Source of the DNA: Arcticibacter sp.
GTDB taxonomy: Bacteria > Bacteroidota > Bacteroidia > 2-12-FULL-35-15
Assembly (NCBI GenBank): GCA_021155045.1
Contig: JAJNQB010000013.1
Coordinates: 160,599-224,598 of the forward strand
Direction of reading: 5' to 3'
DNA length: 64,000 bases
The notes under the pieces are model-generated. The model was not told the DNA's origin, searched no databases, and saw only the letters and a list, made by a program, of their open reading frames with translations. Each line of letters opens with the position of its first letter. Positions within the stretch are counted from its first letter, which is position 1. The position numbers and the translations under genes were made by a program. Positions 1 through 8,470 of the stretch are shown piece after piece.

Positions 1-82
1 CTCTTTCTTTAAAGCTAATATTTTCAATGCTTTTTGCTATGCGATGTACTTCTGCTATGTCGGTTCCTATGCCTATTATCAT
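1..82 (-). CDS. acpS: Holo-[acyl-carrier-protein] synthase, N-terminal fragment (cut by window edge)
   Basis: The reverse strand from an ATG at 80-82 reads MIIGIGTDIAEVHRIAKSIE, the characteristic start of AcpS, in which the Asp of GTDIAEV binds the catalytic metal. The enzyme moves 4'-phosphopantetheine from CoA to apo-ACP and so activates acyl carrier proteins such as the one at 47786-48043. Only 27 codons are visible; the rest lies beyond the left edge. The family is usually 120-130 residues. The identification rests on this short but diagnostic motif. Confidence 0.8.
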   Translation of the reverse strand, partial: MIIGIGTDIAEVHRIAKSIENISFKER

Positions 83-134
83 TACTAAAAACGAATTTTT
101 ACGAATTTACGAATTTTGCCAATCACAGCAAGTT

Positions 135-1886
135 TCATGTTCCTTTAGAACAAGAATCAACAGTTGAAATAACTCCTTGCTTAAGTAATTCATCTATTTT
201 TTTTAACTCTTTTTTTATGTTTTCAACATCTTGAATGGTTGTTATTTCCTTTGTCGATGCTAATTTGTAAAATTTTTCTGCGTTTAAATAATTGCCTTGA
301 TTTTTAAAATAGTTTGCTAAAAGGTAATATGTTTCCCAATATTCGGGATTACAATCAATAAAATGTTGTATATTTTTTCTTGATAATTCATATTTTAGTT
401 TATGCTCATGAATGAATTGAAGTAAGGTCCTCATCTGTTTATAAGCATTAAATTTTTGGAAATCATTCGAATATAAAAAAGAATCGACTGGAATATTCAA
501 CTCTTTTTCATACAACTCTTTTTTAGTTTTTAAGGTAGGAGCTTCGGCAAATACTTTGTTTAAATCATAACAAACATATTGTCCTAATTGAAAAGGATTG
601 GTTGAAATCCATACTTGCAGTTTAGCTGGTTTAAATAACACAGAGTGATGAGCAATTAATTGATTTAGGGCTTTTTCATTTCCCATACCAATGTTTTTTT
701 CATCCAAGCCATTTTGGTTACGCATTATTTTTGCAGCATCTATAACAGAAATTTTCGAATTATTATTGATTAGTTGAGTTAAATGTTTGAAGCGATAATC
801 AGAGGAAGATTTTTCTATGTTTTCTAAATTTATTTTATCATTTAAAAACGATTCACTTTGATAATGATTTGCGCAAATAATATAATCGGGGTTTGGAGCT
901 TTAAACAGTTCTGTTTTCGAAGGAGTTTTTTCAATTGTTGCAGTAGTATTATCTTCTAAAGAACCAATCAATAGCGATTCCGAAACAAATGTTTTTCGTT
1001 TTTTTGAAATTTCAAATGCTTCATTAATATTTTTAGCATATTGTAAAATTTCTCTTGCTACAATAGATATTGGAGTAGCGGCACCTGTCGGAATTTCAGA
1101 TTTGGAAGCATTAATGGTAACAGTTAAACCTTTTTCATTCATTCCAGAAACAGTTCCAATCATTCCTGCCCAGCTTACCATCATTAATTTATAGCCTTCT
1201 TTAGGATTTACAAAATTGATGAGTTTGTCTTCAGCAAAAGCATCACCAACATAAAAATCAAAATTACGAGCAATTAAAAGTGTACTGTCTTCTGTTTTGG
1301 TTGCCCATGCGCCAAAAGCTGTGCAGCCTACTGTCATGTTTTTATCTTGCAATGCATGGCCAATATCATGCGCTGCATGATAGTTTAACATTCTATAATA
1401 TTTTGGAGCAACAAAATCAAACTTGTCAGAAGCATAAATAGATTCACCATAAATTTCTTCTTTGTATTCGTCAATTACATGTTTATCTAAATTGCGATTA
1501 AAAAAGGCAATAAAAAATTTCAAATAATTTAACATGGCTTTCGAAGGAATCATCTCTTGAATTTGATTGATAAAAGCAATTTCTTGTTTTTCAGCAAGCT
1601 CTTTATTCAATTTCCCTTCAATTACTCCACGTTCAAATCCATCGCCTTCAACATATATTTCCCACAAACCAGTTTCACTTTTTTTTATCCAGTTATTATT
1701 GATTGTATAAAAATCAGTGTCGATTTTTATACGTTCCAAGTTTAGCACTTCAATATTTTTTATTTCGGGAGGAGTAATAGTTACAGTAATTATAAACCAT
1801 AACAAAAACAGAAAAATAAAGTCGGTAAAGTTTAAAAAACTATAAAATAGAAATTTGAAAATATACTTGCTTGCTTTTAAAAACAT
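135..1886 (-). CDS. C45-family (acyl-CoA:6-APA acyltransferase-like) Ntn hydrolase with membrane anchor
   Basis: The protein has 583 residues from the ATG at 1884-1886. A hydrophobic segment at about residues 10-35 suggests an N-terminal membrane anchor. The core carries the Ntn-hydrolase signature GCTAFGAWATKTEDSTLL, with Cys188 as likely autoprocessing nucleophile, followed by ARNFDF, typical of the C45/AAT family that cleaves or transfers acyl groups on amides. The last 100 residues look helical and TPR-like (YLLANYFKNQGNYLNAEKFY). A TTG codon nine bases upstream is in frame, but it lies inside a promoter -7 element, so ATG is preferred. The substrate is unknown; bile-salt hydrolase-like or acyltransferase roles are possible. 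Confidence 0.8.
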   Translation of the reverse strand: MFLKASKYIFKFLFYSFLNFTDFIFLFLLWFIITVTITPPEIKNIEVLNLERIKIDTDFYTINNNWIKKSETGLWEIYVEGDGFERGVIEGKLNKELAEKQEIAFINQIQEMIPSKAMLNYLKFFIAFFNRNLDKHVIDEYKEEIYGESIYASDKFDFVAPKYYRMLNYHAAHDIGHALQDKNMTVGCTAFGAWATKTEDSTLLIARNFDFYVGDAFAEDKLINFVNPKEGYKLMMVSWAGMIGTVSGMNEKGLTVTINASKSEIPTGAATPISIVAREILQYAKNINEAFEISKKRKTFVSESLLIGSLEDNTTATIEKTPSKTELFKAPNPDYIICANHYQSESFLNDKINLENIEKSSSDYRFKHLTQLINNNSKISVIDAAKIMRNQNGLDEKNIGMGNEKALNQLIAHHSVLFKPAKLQVWISTNPFQLGQYVCYDLNKVFAEAPTLKTKKELYEKELNIPVDSFLYSNDFQKFNAYKQMRTLLQFIHEHKLKYELSRKNIQHFIDCNPEYWETYYLLANYFKNQGNYLNAEKFYKLASTKEITTIQDVENIKKELKKIDELLKQGVISTVDSCSKGT

Positions 1887-1892
1887 AGTGCG

Positions 1893-1900
1893 CAAAGATA
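1893..1900 (-). promoter_or_regulatory. Bacteroidota -7 element (TATCTTTG) directly upstream of the C45 gene
   Basis: The reverse strand reads TATCTTTG, a full match to TAnnTTTG, ending only 6 nt before the ATG. The -33 position 19 bp upstream reads ACTG, a partial match to TTTG. If used, transcription would start at or next to the start codon, giving a leaderless or nearly leaderless message. Confidence 0.5.
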
Positions 1901-1991
1901 GTTATTTGGTAAGTTTTTACAGTTTTTATTTTTTTTAATCCATTTTTAAACCAAAATAAATTGTATTTTTAGTTCCGAAAAAAAATACATT

Positions 1992-3140
1992 ATGGAAGAA
2001 GAATATAATTTTGACGATATAAGACCCTATTACGATCACGAAACAAATGGCATGCTTCGAGAAATGATGAAAGACCCATTGTTTATGAAGTTGATAAATT
2101 ATTTTTGGCCCGATATGACTTTTGCTGATGTAGAAGCAAAAGCTGATAGAGTAAACGCTGCTGCTGATTTTCAGAGAGAATTTATGGACAATGCTATTCG
2201 TGAGATTGTAAAACGAACATCTACAGGTTTATCTTTTAGCGGTTTTGAAAATATAAACCCTAACGAAAAATATTTATTTGTTTCCAATCACCGTGATATT
2301 TTATTGGATTCGGCTATTTTGCAAGTACTATTATTTCAGCACGGGCATGACACATCTGAAATTACTTTTGGAAATAATTTAATGGAACAAGGTTTTATTA
2401 CTCATTTTGGTAAAATAAATAGAATGTTTACCGTTCAAAGAGAGGGAACAGCTAGAGAATTATACGATATTTCCAAAAAACTTTCAGCATATATTCGGCA
2501 TACTATTTTAAATAAAAAAGTTTCTGTTTGGATTGCACAACGCAATGGAAGGGCAAAAGATGGTAACGATTTAACACAAACAGGTTTGTTGAAAATGCTA
2601 AATATCAGTGGAAAATCAAATTTCGGAGAAAATTTCAAGCAATTGAAAATTGTTCCGATGACAATTTCTTATGAATATGAACCTTGCGATTTATTAAAAG
2701 TAAATGAATTGTATTTATCATCTTTACATACCAAATACAAAAAAGCTTCTGGAGAAGATTTGAATAGCATTTTAACAGGAATCACTCAACAAAAAGGAAA
2801 AATTCATTTGGCAATTGGAACTCCTATTCTTAACGAATTAGAGGATTTAAATAAATTAGATAACGAAAATGAAAAGATCAAACAACTCACTCAATTAATT
2901 GATAATCAAATATATAATGATTATAAAGTTTGGAATCTAAACTTTATAGCTTTTGATATTTTAAATGGTTCCGAAGAATTTAAACAGCATTATAAAATCC
3001 AAGAAAAAGAAGCATTTATTGAATACATTAAATCCAATACATCTAAAATTGAAGGTAACAAAGAAACTTTATTCAATTTGTTTATAAAGATGTATGCTGC
3101 ACCACTCAAAAATAAGATGTCTCAAACTGTAAATGCTTGA
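1992..3140 (+). CDS. PlsC-type glycerolipid acyltransferase
   Basis: This 382-residue protein carries the acyltransferase block VSNHRDILLDSAIL at about residues 97-110. His100 would be the catalytic base of the PlsC/GPAT family, which esterifies glycerol-3-phosphate or lysophosphatidate. The His to following Asp106 spacing is five residues rather than the classical four. A second family block (WIAQRNGRAKDG, about residue 178) fits the substrate-phosphate binding motif. There is no signal peptide or clear membrane helix, so it is probably membrane-associated from the cytoplasm. It stands alone, divergent from the C45 gene and followed by a terminator. Exact substrate is not resolved. Confidence 0.8.
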   Translation: MEEEYNFDDIRPYYDHETNGMLREMMKDPLFMKLINYFWPDMTFADVEAKADRVNAAADFQREFMDNAIREIVKRTSTGLSFSGFENINPNEKYLFVSNHRDILLDSAILQVLLFQHGHDTSEITFGNNLMEQGFITHFGKINRMFTVQREGTARELYDISKKLSAYIRHTILNKKVSVWIAQRNGRAKDGNDLTQTGLLKMLNISGKSNFGENFKQLKIVPMTISYEYEPCDLLKVNELYLSSLHTKYKKASGEDLNSILTGITQQKGKIHLAIGTPILNELEDLNKLDNENEKIKQLTQLIDNQIYNDYKVWNLNFIAFDILNGSEEFKQHYKIQEKEAFIEYIKSNTSKIEGNKETLFNLFIKMYAAPLKNKMSQTVNA

Positions 3141-3160
3141 TTATTAATAGTTAACTAAAG

Positions 3161-3188
3161 AAAAAAAGGGACATTTATCCCTTTTTTT
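3161..3188 (+). terminator. Rho-independent terminator after the acyltransferase gene
   Basis: An A-rich hairpin with stem 3161-3171 pairing with 3178-3188 (GGGA, loop CATTTA, TCCC, flanked by A7 and T7) lies 21 nt after the stop codon. Its T-tract overlaps the -33 element of the next gene's promoter. Confidence 0.75.
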
Positions 3189-3216
3189 GATATTTAGGAT
3201 AAATTATATAAGTTTG
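3186..3216 (+). promoter_or_regulatory. Bacteroidota-type promoter of the membrane pyrophosphatase gene
   Basis: TTTG (3186-3189) and TAAGTTTG (3209-3216), a perfect TAnnTTTG, are separated by 19 bp, the classical -33/-7 arrangement. Transcription should start near 3222, leaving a leader of about 50 nt that contains a small ACCCC-TTTTTAA-GGGGT hairpin. Confidence 0.75.
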
Positions 3217-3272
3217 CACCCCTTTTTAAGGGGTTTTTAATTATAAAGAAAGAATAATAAACAATAATAACT

Positions 3273-5888
3273 ATGAACGAATACGTAATTTATTTAGTGC
3301 CCGCTTTAGGGATATTAGGATTGGTAGTAATGGCAATCAAATCGGCTTGGGTAAGTAAACAAGATGCAGGAGATAGTAACATGCAAGAACTTGCAGGTTA
3401 TATTGCCGATGGAGCAATGGCTTTTTTAAAAGCAGAATGGAAAATATTAAGCATTTTTGTTGTTTTTGCAGCTGCATTATTGGCTTATTCCGGAACTGTT
3501 CATGAAGTAAATGGACATGCAATCCATTCAAGTTGGATTATTGCTATTGCTTTTATTATAGGAGCAGTTTTTTCTGCAACTGCAGGATATATAGGGATGA
3601 AGGTGGCTACCAAAGCAAACGTTCGTACAACACAAGCTGCTCGTACAAGTTTAAAACACGCACTTAAAGTTTCGTTTACAGGTGGAACTGTAATGGGCTT
3701 GGGCGTTGCTGGTTTAGCAGTATTAGGCTTGGGTGGATTGTTTATTGTTTTCTTAAGAGTATTTAATGTTGTTGAAGTAGATAGCGACCAAATGAAAACA
3801 GCTATCGAAGTACTAACAGGATTTTCATTAGGAGCAGAATCAATTGCTTTGTTTGCTCGTGTAGGTGGTGGTATTTACACTAAGGCTGCTGATGTTGGAG
3901 CTGATTTAGTTGGTAAAGTAGAAGCAGGGATTCCTGAAGATGATGTTCGTAATCCTGCAACCATTGCTGATAATGTAGGTGATAATGTGGGAGATGTTGC
4001 TGGTATGGGTGCTGATTTATTTGGTTCTTATGTAGCAACTATTCTTGCTACGATGGTATTAGGACAAGAAATTACGGTTACCGATAATTTTGGAGGAATG
4101 TCTCCAATTTTATTACCAATGGTAATTTGCGGTTTAGGTATTGTATTCTCAATCATAGGAACTTGGTTTGTAACTATAAAAGATGAAAAATCAAATGTTC
4201 AGAATGCATTAAATTTAGGTAATTGGTCATCAATGATACTTACAGTTGCAGCATCTTATTTTGTTGTTATGTGGATGTTACCCGAAACAATGAATTTGAG
4301 AGGATATGAATTTTCTAGATTGAATGTGTTTTTAGCCATTGTAGTGGGAACTGTGGTAGGTGCTATTATGAGTATTGTTACAGAATATTACACAGCAATG
4401 GGTAAAGGCCCTGTTAATTCGATTATACAACAATCCTCTACAGGCCATGCTACCAATATTATTGGTGGTTTGTCAGTAGGGATGAAATCAACTGTTATTC
4501 CTATTCTTACATTAGCAGGTGGTATTATGGCATCGTATCATTTTGCAGGACTGTACGGTGTTGCAATTGCAGCAGCAGGTATGATGGCAACTACCGCTAT
4601 GCAATTAGCTATTGATGCTTTTGGTCCAATTGCAGATAATGCAGGTGGTATTGCAGAAATGAGCCAATTACCACCAGAAGTTCGTGAACGTACAGATAAT
4701 TTAGATGCTGTTGGTAACACTACAGCAGCTACAGGAAAAGGATTTGCTATTGCATCCGCAGCATTAACATCACTGGCTTTATTTGCAGCATTTGTTGGTA
4801 TTGCAGGAATTGATGCAATTGACATCTACAAAGCACCAGTGTTGGCTGGTTTATTTGTTGGAGGGATGATTCCATTTATTTTTTCGGCATTATGTATTCA
4901 AGCAGTAGGAAGAGCAGCAATGGATATGGTTCAAGAAGTAAGACGCCAATTCCGTGAAATACCAGGAATTATGGAATATAAAGCAAAACCTGAATATGAA
5001 AAATGTGTTGCCATTTCTACAAAAGCAAGTATCCGTGAAATGATGTTGCCGGGCGCAATAGCATTGATTACTCCAGTAATTGTTGGTTTTATTTGGGGAC
5101 CAGAGGTATTAGGAGGCTTATTAGCAGGTGTTACCGTATCAGGTGTGTTGATGGGAATTTTTCAATCAAATGCCGGTGGCGCGTGGGACAATGCTAAAAA
5201 ATCATTCGAAAAAGGAGTGTTAATCAATGGAGAAATGTTCTACAAAAAATCAGAGCCACACAAAGCTTCGGTTACAGGAGATACTGTTGGAGATCCATTT
5301 AAAGATACTTCAGGACCGTCCATGAATATTTTAATTAAATTAATGTCAATTGTTTCGTTGGTTATTGCTCCATACATTGCGATGAATTCAAATTCAGAAA
5401 TGAATAACGAATGTGAAATGATGATGAATGAGTGTTCGATGGATTCAGCTAAAATGGATTGTTGCAAAAAAGGAGCAATGCAAATGAATGGTTGTGAGAT
5501 GATGATGGGGAAATGTGATATGGATGCATGTGCAAAAATGACAAAAGAAGAATGTGCAAAAATGTGCGATGAAAAAGGTTGTACTCCTGAGCAAAAAGCT
5601 TTTTGTATGAGTATGTATGGTGCTGATGGTAAATTTATCGGAACAAAATGCGATATGAATAAATGCATGAGTATGAGTAAAGAAGATTGTGCAAAATATT
5701 GCGATTCGGTTGGCTGCACATCAGAACAGAAAGAAATGTGTGTTGCTCATGCTGGAATGGCTGATTGCAAAATGGGAGCTGATAGTAAAAAAGATTGTTG
5801 CAAAAAAGGAGCAACTAAAGAAAAAATGAAATGTTGCAAAGATGCTGAAGCAATGGGTAAAACATGCGATAAATGCGCTAAGAAATAA
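3273..5888 (+). CDS. hppA: Membrane-bound ion-pumping pyrophosphatase with Cys/Met-rich C-terminal extension
   Basis: Residues 1 to about 700 are a complete membrane pyrophosphatase with many transmembrane helices. It couples hydrolysis of pyrophosphate to Na+ and/or H+ export. Signatures include DVGADLVGKVEAGIPEDD and NPATIADNVGDNVGDVAGM, the Mg-pyrophosphate binding loops. GNTTAATGKG carries Ala where K+-independent enzymes carry Lys, so K+-dependence is expected; ion specificity cannot be read safely. Normal family members end near here. This one continues for 168 residues (704-871) holding 24 Cys and about 25 Met, many in CC pairs, with two tandem units of the form KCDMxxCxxMxKExCAKxCD followed by GCTxEQK. 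The family's termini lie on the periplasmic side, so the tail may bind metal there; that is inference. It has its own promoter and terminator. Confidence 0.95.
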   Translation: MNEYVIYLVPALGILGLVVMAIKSAWVSKQDAGDSNMQELAGYIADGAMAFLKAEWKILSIFVVFAAALLAYSGTVHEVNGHAIHSSWIIAIAFIIGAVFSATAGYIGMKVATKANVRTTQAARTSLKHALKVSFTGGTVMGLGVAGLAVLGLGGLFIVFLRVFNVVEVDSDQMKTAIEVLTGFSLGAESIALFARVGGGIYTKAADVGADLVGKVEAGIPEDDVRNPATIADNVGDNVGDVAGMGADLFGSYVATILATMVLGQEITVTDNFGGMSPILLPMVICGLGIVFSIIGTWFVTIKDEKSNVQNALNLGNWSSMILTVAASYFVVMWMLPETMNLRGYEFSRLNVFLAIVVGTVVGAIMSIVTEYYTAMGKGPVNSIIQQSSTGHATNIIGGLSVGMKSTVIPILTLAGGIMASYHFAGLYGVAIAAAGMMATTAMQLAIDAFGPIADNAGGIAEMSQLPPEVRERTDNLDAVGNTTAATGKGFAIASAALTSLALFAAFVGIAGIDAIDIYKAPVLAGLFVGGMIPFIFSALCIQAVGRAAMDMVQEVRRQFREIPGIMEYKAKPEYEKCVAISTKASIREMMLPGAIALITPVIVGFIWGPEVLGGLLAGVTVSGVLMGIFQSNAGGAWDNAKKSFEKGVLINGEMFYKKSEPHKASVTGDTVGDPFKDTSGPSMNILIKLMSIVSLVIAPYIAMNSNSEMNNECEMMMNECSMDSAKMDCCKKGAMQMNGCEMMMGKCDMDACAKMTKEECAKMCDEKGCTPEQKAFCMSMYGADGKFIGTKCDMNKCMSMSKEDCAKYCDSVGCTSEQKEMCVAHAGMADCKMGADSKKDCCKKGATKEKMKCCKDAEAMGKTCDKCAKK

Positions 5889-5913
5889 AAAGAAAATTTT
5901 TAACAAACACAAA

Positions 5914-5945
5914 AAGACTGAAACCTTTTGTTTCAGTCTTTTTTT
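5914..5945 (+). terminator. Strong terminator after the pyrophosphatase gene
   Basis: A perfect 11-bp stem (5914-5924 with 5930-5940, core AAGACTGAAAC/GTTTCAGTCTT) around a 5-nt loop is followed by a run of T. An A-run precedes it, so it could work in both directions. Confidence 0.85.
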
Positions 5946-5985
5946 ATAATACAAGCTGAAAGCATTAAAAATTATTACACTGCAA

Positions 5986-6380
5986 ATTCCTTCACATGTT
6001 CTCGATACATTCACCTGTCGGTGAACATTTGAACAGACAGCGCACGGTTGTTTTGTTATTGAAAATAAAATAAGCTTTCGAAGTAGCGGGAAGGAATGAC
6101 AGCAAACGATGGCGACAAGACTTTTGCGGGAAGCGATTTTGCTGTCTTGATTTTTTGTTTCTTTTTTATCAAGAAAAAAGAAAGCAAAAAGGTTTTAAAT
6201 AATTCCTTCACACGTTTTCGATACATTCACCTGTCGGTGAACACTCTCCATAGGAGTAAACGAACTGACAACACACAGATTACATAGAAAAAAGAAAACA
6301 GAAAGGTTTTTAATAAACCTTTCACACGTTTTCGATATGTTCACATAGCGGTGAACACTCGAATTGACAGCGCACGGTTT
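5986..6380 (+). repeat. Three diverged copies of an intergenic palindromic repeat
   Basis: The 490-bp space between hppA and rlmB holds no convincing gene. It contains three related units at about 5986-6050, 6201-6283 and 6315-6380, each of the form CCTTCACACGTTTTCGATA, then a hairpin, then a CGCACGGTT-like end. The hairpin is TTCACC-TGTC-GGTGAA in copies 1 and 2 and GTTCAC-ATAGCG-GTGAAC in copy 3, so pairing is kept although the sequence changed. Units 2 and 3 share an upstream block GAAAAAAGAAA with GGTTTT, giving a period near 114 bp. A 63-codon open frame across 6096-6287 is composed of repeat sequence and is probably not a gene. Confidence 0.6.
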
Positions 6381-6431
6381 ACTTATATTATTGTATAAAT
6401 AAACTTTCGGAAACTCAAAAAGAAAAAATAT

Positions 6432-7199
6432 TTATTTTGTTTCCAATAATCTTTGTTTTACAGCTTCATACAAAACAATTCCAGTAGCAACCGAAACATT
6501 TAATGAATCAATTTCACCCATCAAAGGAATTTTAGCTTTTGAATCTGCCATTTTTAAATATTCAGATGAAATTCCATTTTCTTCTGAACCCATTATAATT
6601 GCTGCTGGTAAAGTAAAATCGATGTTGTAATAATTTTCAGTTGTTTTTTCAGTACAAGCAATTACTTGTAATCCGCTTTCTCGTAAAAAATTAATTACAT
6701 CTTTTAAGTTTTCTTCTCTGCAAACGGGTATTTTATGCAAAGCTCCTGTTGATGTTTTTATGGCATCAGCATTTATTTGTGCTGCACCACGTGCAGGGAT
6801 AACAATGGCATCCACACCAGCACATTCAGCCGTTCTGGATATTGCTCCAAAATTTCGCACATCTGTAATTCTATCTAATATCAAAATTAAAGGTGTTTTT
6901 CCTGATTCAAAAACAGAAGGAAGAATTTTTTCAATCTTACTGTATTCAATAGTTGAAATATACCCAACCACTCCTTGATGATTTTTGGTGGTAAGTCTGT
7001 TTAACTTTTCAAGCGGAACGTATTGATAAACAATTTCATTTTTTTTAATTAAGCTCATCATTTCACCAAACAGTTCGTTTTTTAAACCATTTTGGATAAG
7101 GAGTTTGTCTATACTCTTACCTGATTTAACAGCTTCTATAATTGGACGTAATCCAAAAATTAAACTTTCTTTTTCTCTTGCTTGTTCTTTCGTTTGCAT
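6432..7199 (-). CDS. rlmB: TrmH/SpoU-family 2'-O-methyltransferase, probably 23S rRNA G2251 methyltransferase RlmB
   Basis: The 255-residue protein shows the SPOUT signatures: DVRNFGAISRTAECAG (motif 1), IMGSEENGIS (motif 2) and LNVSVATGIVLYEA (motif 3), which form the knotted SAM site. The N-terminal part (FGLRPIIEAVKSGKSIDKLL and NHQGVVGYI) is the substrate-binding L30e-like domain of RlmB. It should methylate the ribose of a guanosine in the 23S rRNA peptidyl-transferase loop. The start is the ATG at 7197-7199, in front of the conserved N-terminus; a longer frame would overlap the upstream gene. It ends a minus-strand run rmuC, GWxTD, rlmB. Confidence 0.88.
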   Translation of the reverse strand: MQTKEQAREKESLIFGLRPIIEAVKSGKSIDKLLIQNGLKNELFGEMMSLIKKNEIVYQYVPLEKLNRLTTKNHQGVVGYISTIEYSKIEKILPSVFESGKTPLILILDRITDVRNFGAISRTAECAGVDAIVIPARGAAQINADAIKTSTGALHKIPVCREENLKDVINFLRESGLQVIACTEKTTENYYNIDFTLPAAIIMGSEENGISSEYLKMADSKAKIPLMGEIDSLNVSVATGIVLYEAVKQRLLETK

Positions 7200-7210
7200 T
7201 TTTATAGTTA

Positions 7211-8470
7211 TTAATCTTGTAAATAAGCTCTTCCTTGTCGCCATACATCTACAGCTGAATACCAATGTTGGCGGTAAATTTCTGATCTTTCTAATGAGTA
7301 ATCGTTGGTTGTAAAAGGGTTGTTCACTTTCGAAAAAGTGTATTGTAACGAGTTAATATTGTTTTCAGCACCATAAATCCATGTTTCAGAGTTAGCAGTT
7401 CTGTAAATAATATTTGGTGAACCGTAAATTAAAAATATCATACCTCTGTCGGTTTTCCAGCCTTCTATATAAGATGTAAAATATTCATTGGCATCTTGAA
7501 CTCTGTTATAGTATTTTTTTATTATTTCTCTTGCTCTGTCCGTATTTCCTGTACAGTCTAACCAAAATTTTTCAACGGCAGCACGTTTGTCGTTACTGTT
7601 GATAAGTGATTCGTATTCCTGCCGAGATGTTATAAAACGAAGCGGAGGAACCATATCTTCTGCTTTTTTAATATCGGGAAATGTTTCGGAAAAATTAAAT
7701 AATGTAAATCCATCTCTGCTATTAGTATCTACTTGAAAGTGATAAAATCCTTTTTTGTTGGAAGAAAAATTTATGATTCCTTTTTTAGAAATTGGTAATG
7801 TGAATAAGCTATCAGCTTTGTATTGAAATTTATTGTTTTCAACAAATGAAAATGGAGGAGAAGCAAGAGGGAAATTTCTGTTGTAATAACGAACCCATAC
7901 CTGAGAAAAAAGAGTTGATTTATAATGAATATTTATCTCCTCATTTGCTTTGAAATTATTTCTAAAAAGAGGTATTTCATCTGTAGTTTTTGCAATAAAG
8001 TTTTGACGGTTAAATTCATTTTCTTTTTCAAGCGACAATGTTGTTACAACATTGCTATTTTTGTTTAAATCAGTAAGTGTTATTCTTAAAAAATAAGATC
8101 GCGGAGTTCTTGCTTTTACATTTAGCTTGCCAATTAAAAATTTATCTACATTTTCATTATTAATATCTACAAGCCTTACAGAAGAGCTGTCGATTATTTC
8201 TTTTGATATATATGCAGAAATCAATGAATAAGAAATTAATACATTTGATTGGAAATTAATTGCATCAGGTCGAGTATAAAGTATCTCTTTATTCGAAATT
8301 TTAAAGTGTAATTCGCTTATGCTATCATTCACATGAAAAATTTCATATTGAGGATGCATTGTATTTGTTGTGCGCTTGTAATTGGTTTTTCCCGAAGAAG
8401 TAGTTTTTGGTGTTGAAGCACAAGCAGCCGCAATAAGTGTAATTATAATGTATAAAAAAAAGTTTTTCAT
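7211..8470 (-). CDS. GWxTD domain-containing lipoprotein
   Basis: The 419-residue protein has a lipoprotein signal with lipobox LIAAAC (Cys17), so it should be anchored in the cell envelope. The defining motif GWKTDRGMIFLIYG sits at about residues 337-350, followed by QHWYSAVDVWRQGRAY at the C-terminus, both typical of the GWxTD family found mainly in Bacteroidota and relatives. The middle is beta-rich. Its biochemical role is not known to me. The start codon overlaps the rmuC stop by one base (TAATG), which suggests translational coupling. Confidence 0.85.
   Translation of the reverse strand: MKNFFLYIIITLIAAACASTPKTTSSGKTNYKRTTNTMHPQYEIFHVNDSISELHFKISNKEILYTRPDAINFQSNVLISYSLISAYISKEIIDSSSVRLVDINNENVDKFLIGKLNVKARTPRSYFLRITLTDLNKNSNVVTTLSLEKENEFNRQNFIAKTTDEIPLFRNNFKANEEINIHYKSTLFSQVWVRYYNRNFPLASPPFSFVENNKFQYKADSLFTLPISKKGIINFSSNKKGFYHFQVDTNSRDGFTLFNFSETFPDIKKAEDMVPPLRFITSRQEYESLINSNDKRAAVEKFWLDCTGNTDRAREIIKKYYNRVQDANEYFTSYIEGWKTDRGMIFLIYGSPNIIYRTANSETWIYGAENNINSLQYTFSKVNNPFTTNDYSLERSEIYRQHWYSAVDVWRQGRAYLQD

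Noticed and set aside
5240..5719. A 159-codon open frame on the minus strand opposite the pyrophosphatase tail
   Set aside because: It is the mirror of a Cys/Met codon-biased stretch on the plus strand; the plus frame continues the pyrophosphatase without a break and has repeat structure.
6096..6287. A 63-codon open frame on the plus strand between hppA and rlmB
   Set aside because: It runs through the palindromic repeat units and a TCTTGAT/ATCAAGA hairpin, and its residues (Lys/Phe runs) reflect the repeat; no protein-like pattern or promoter.
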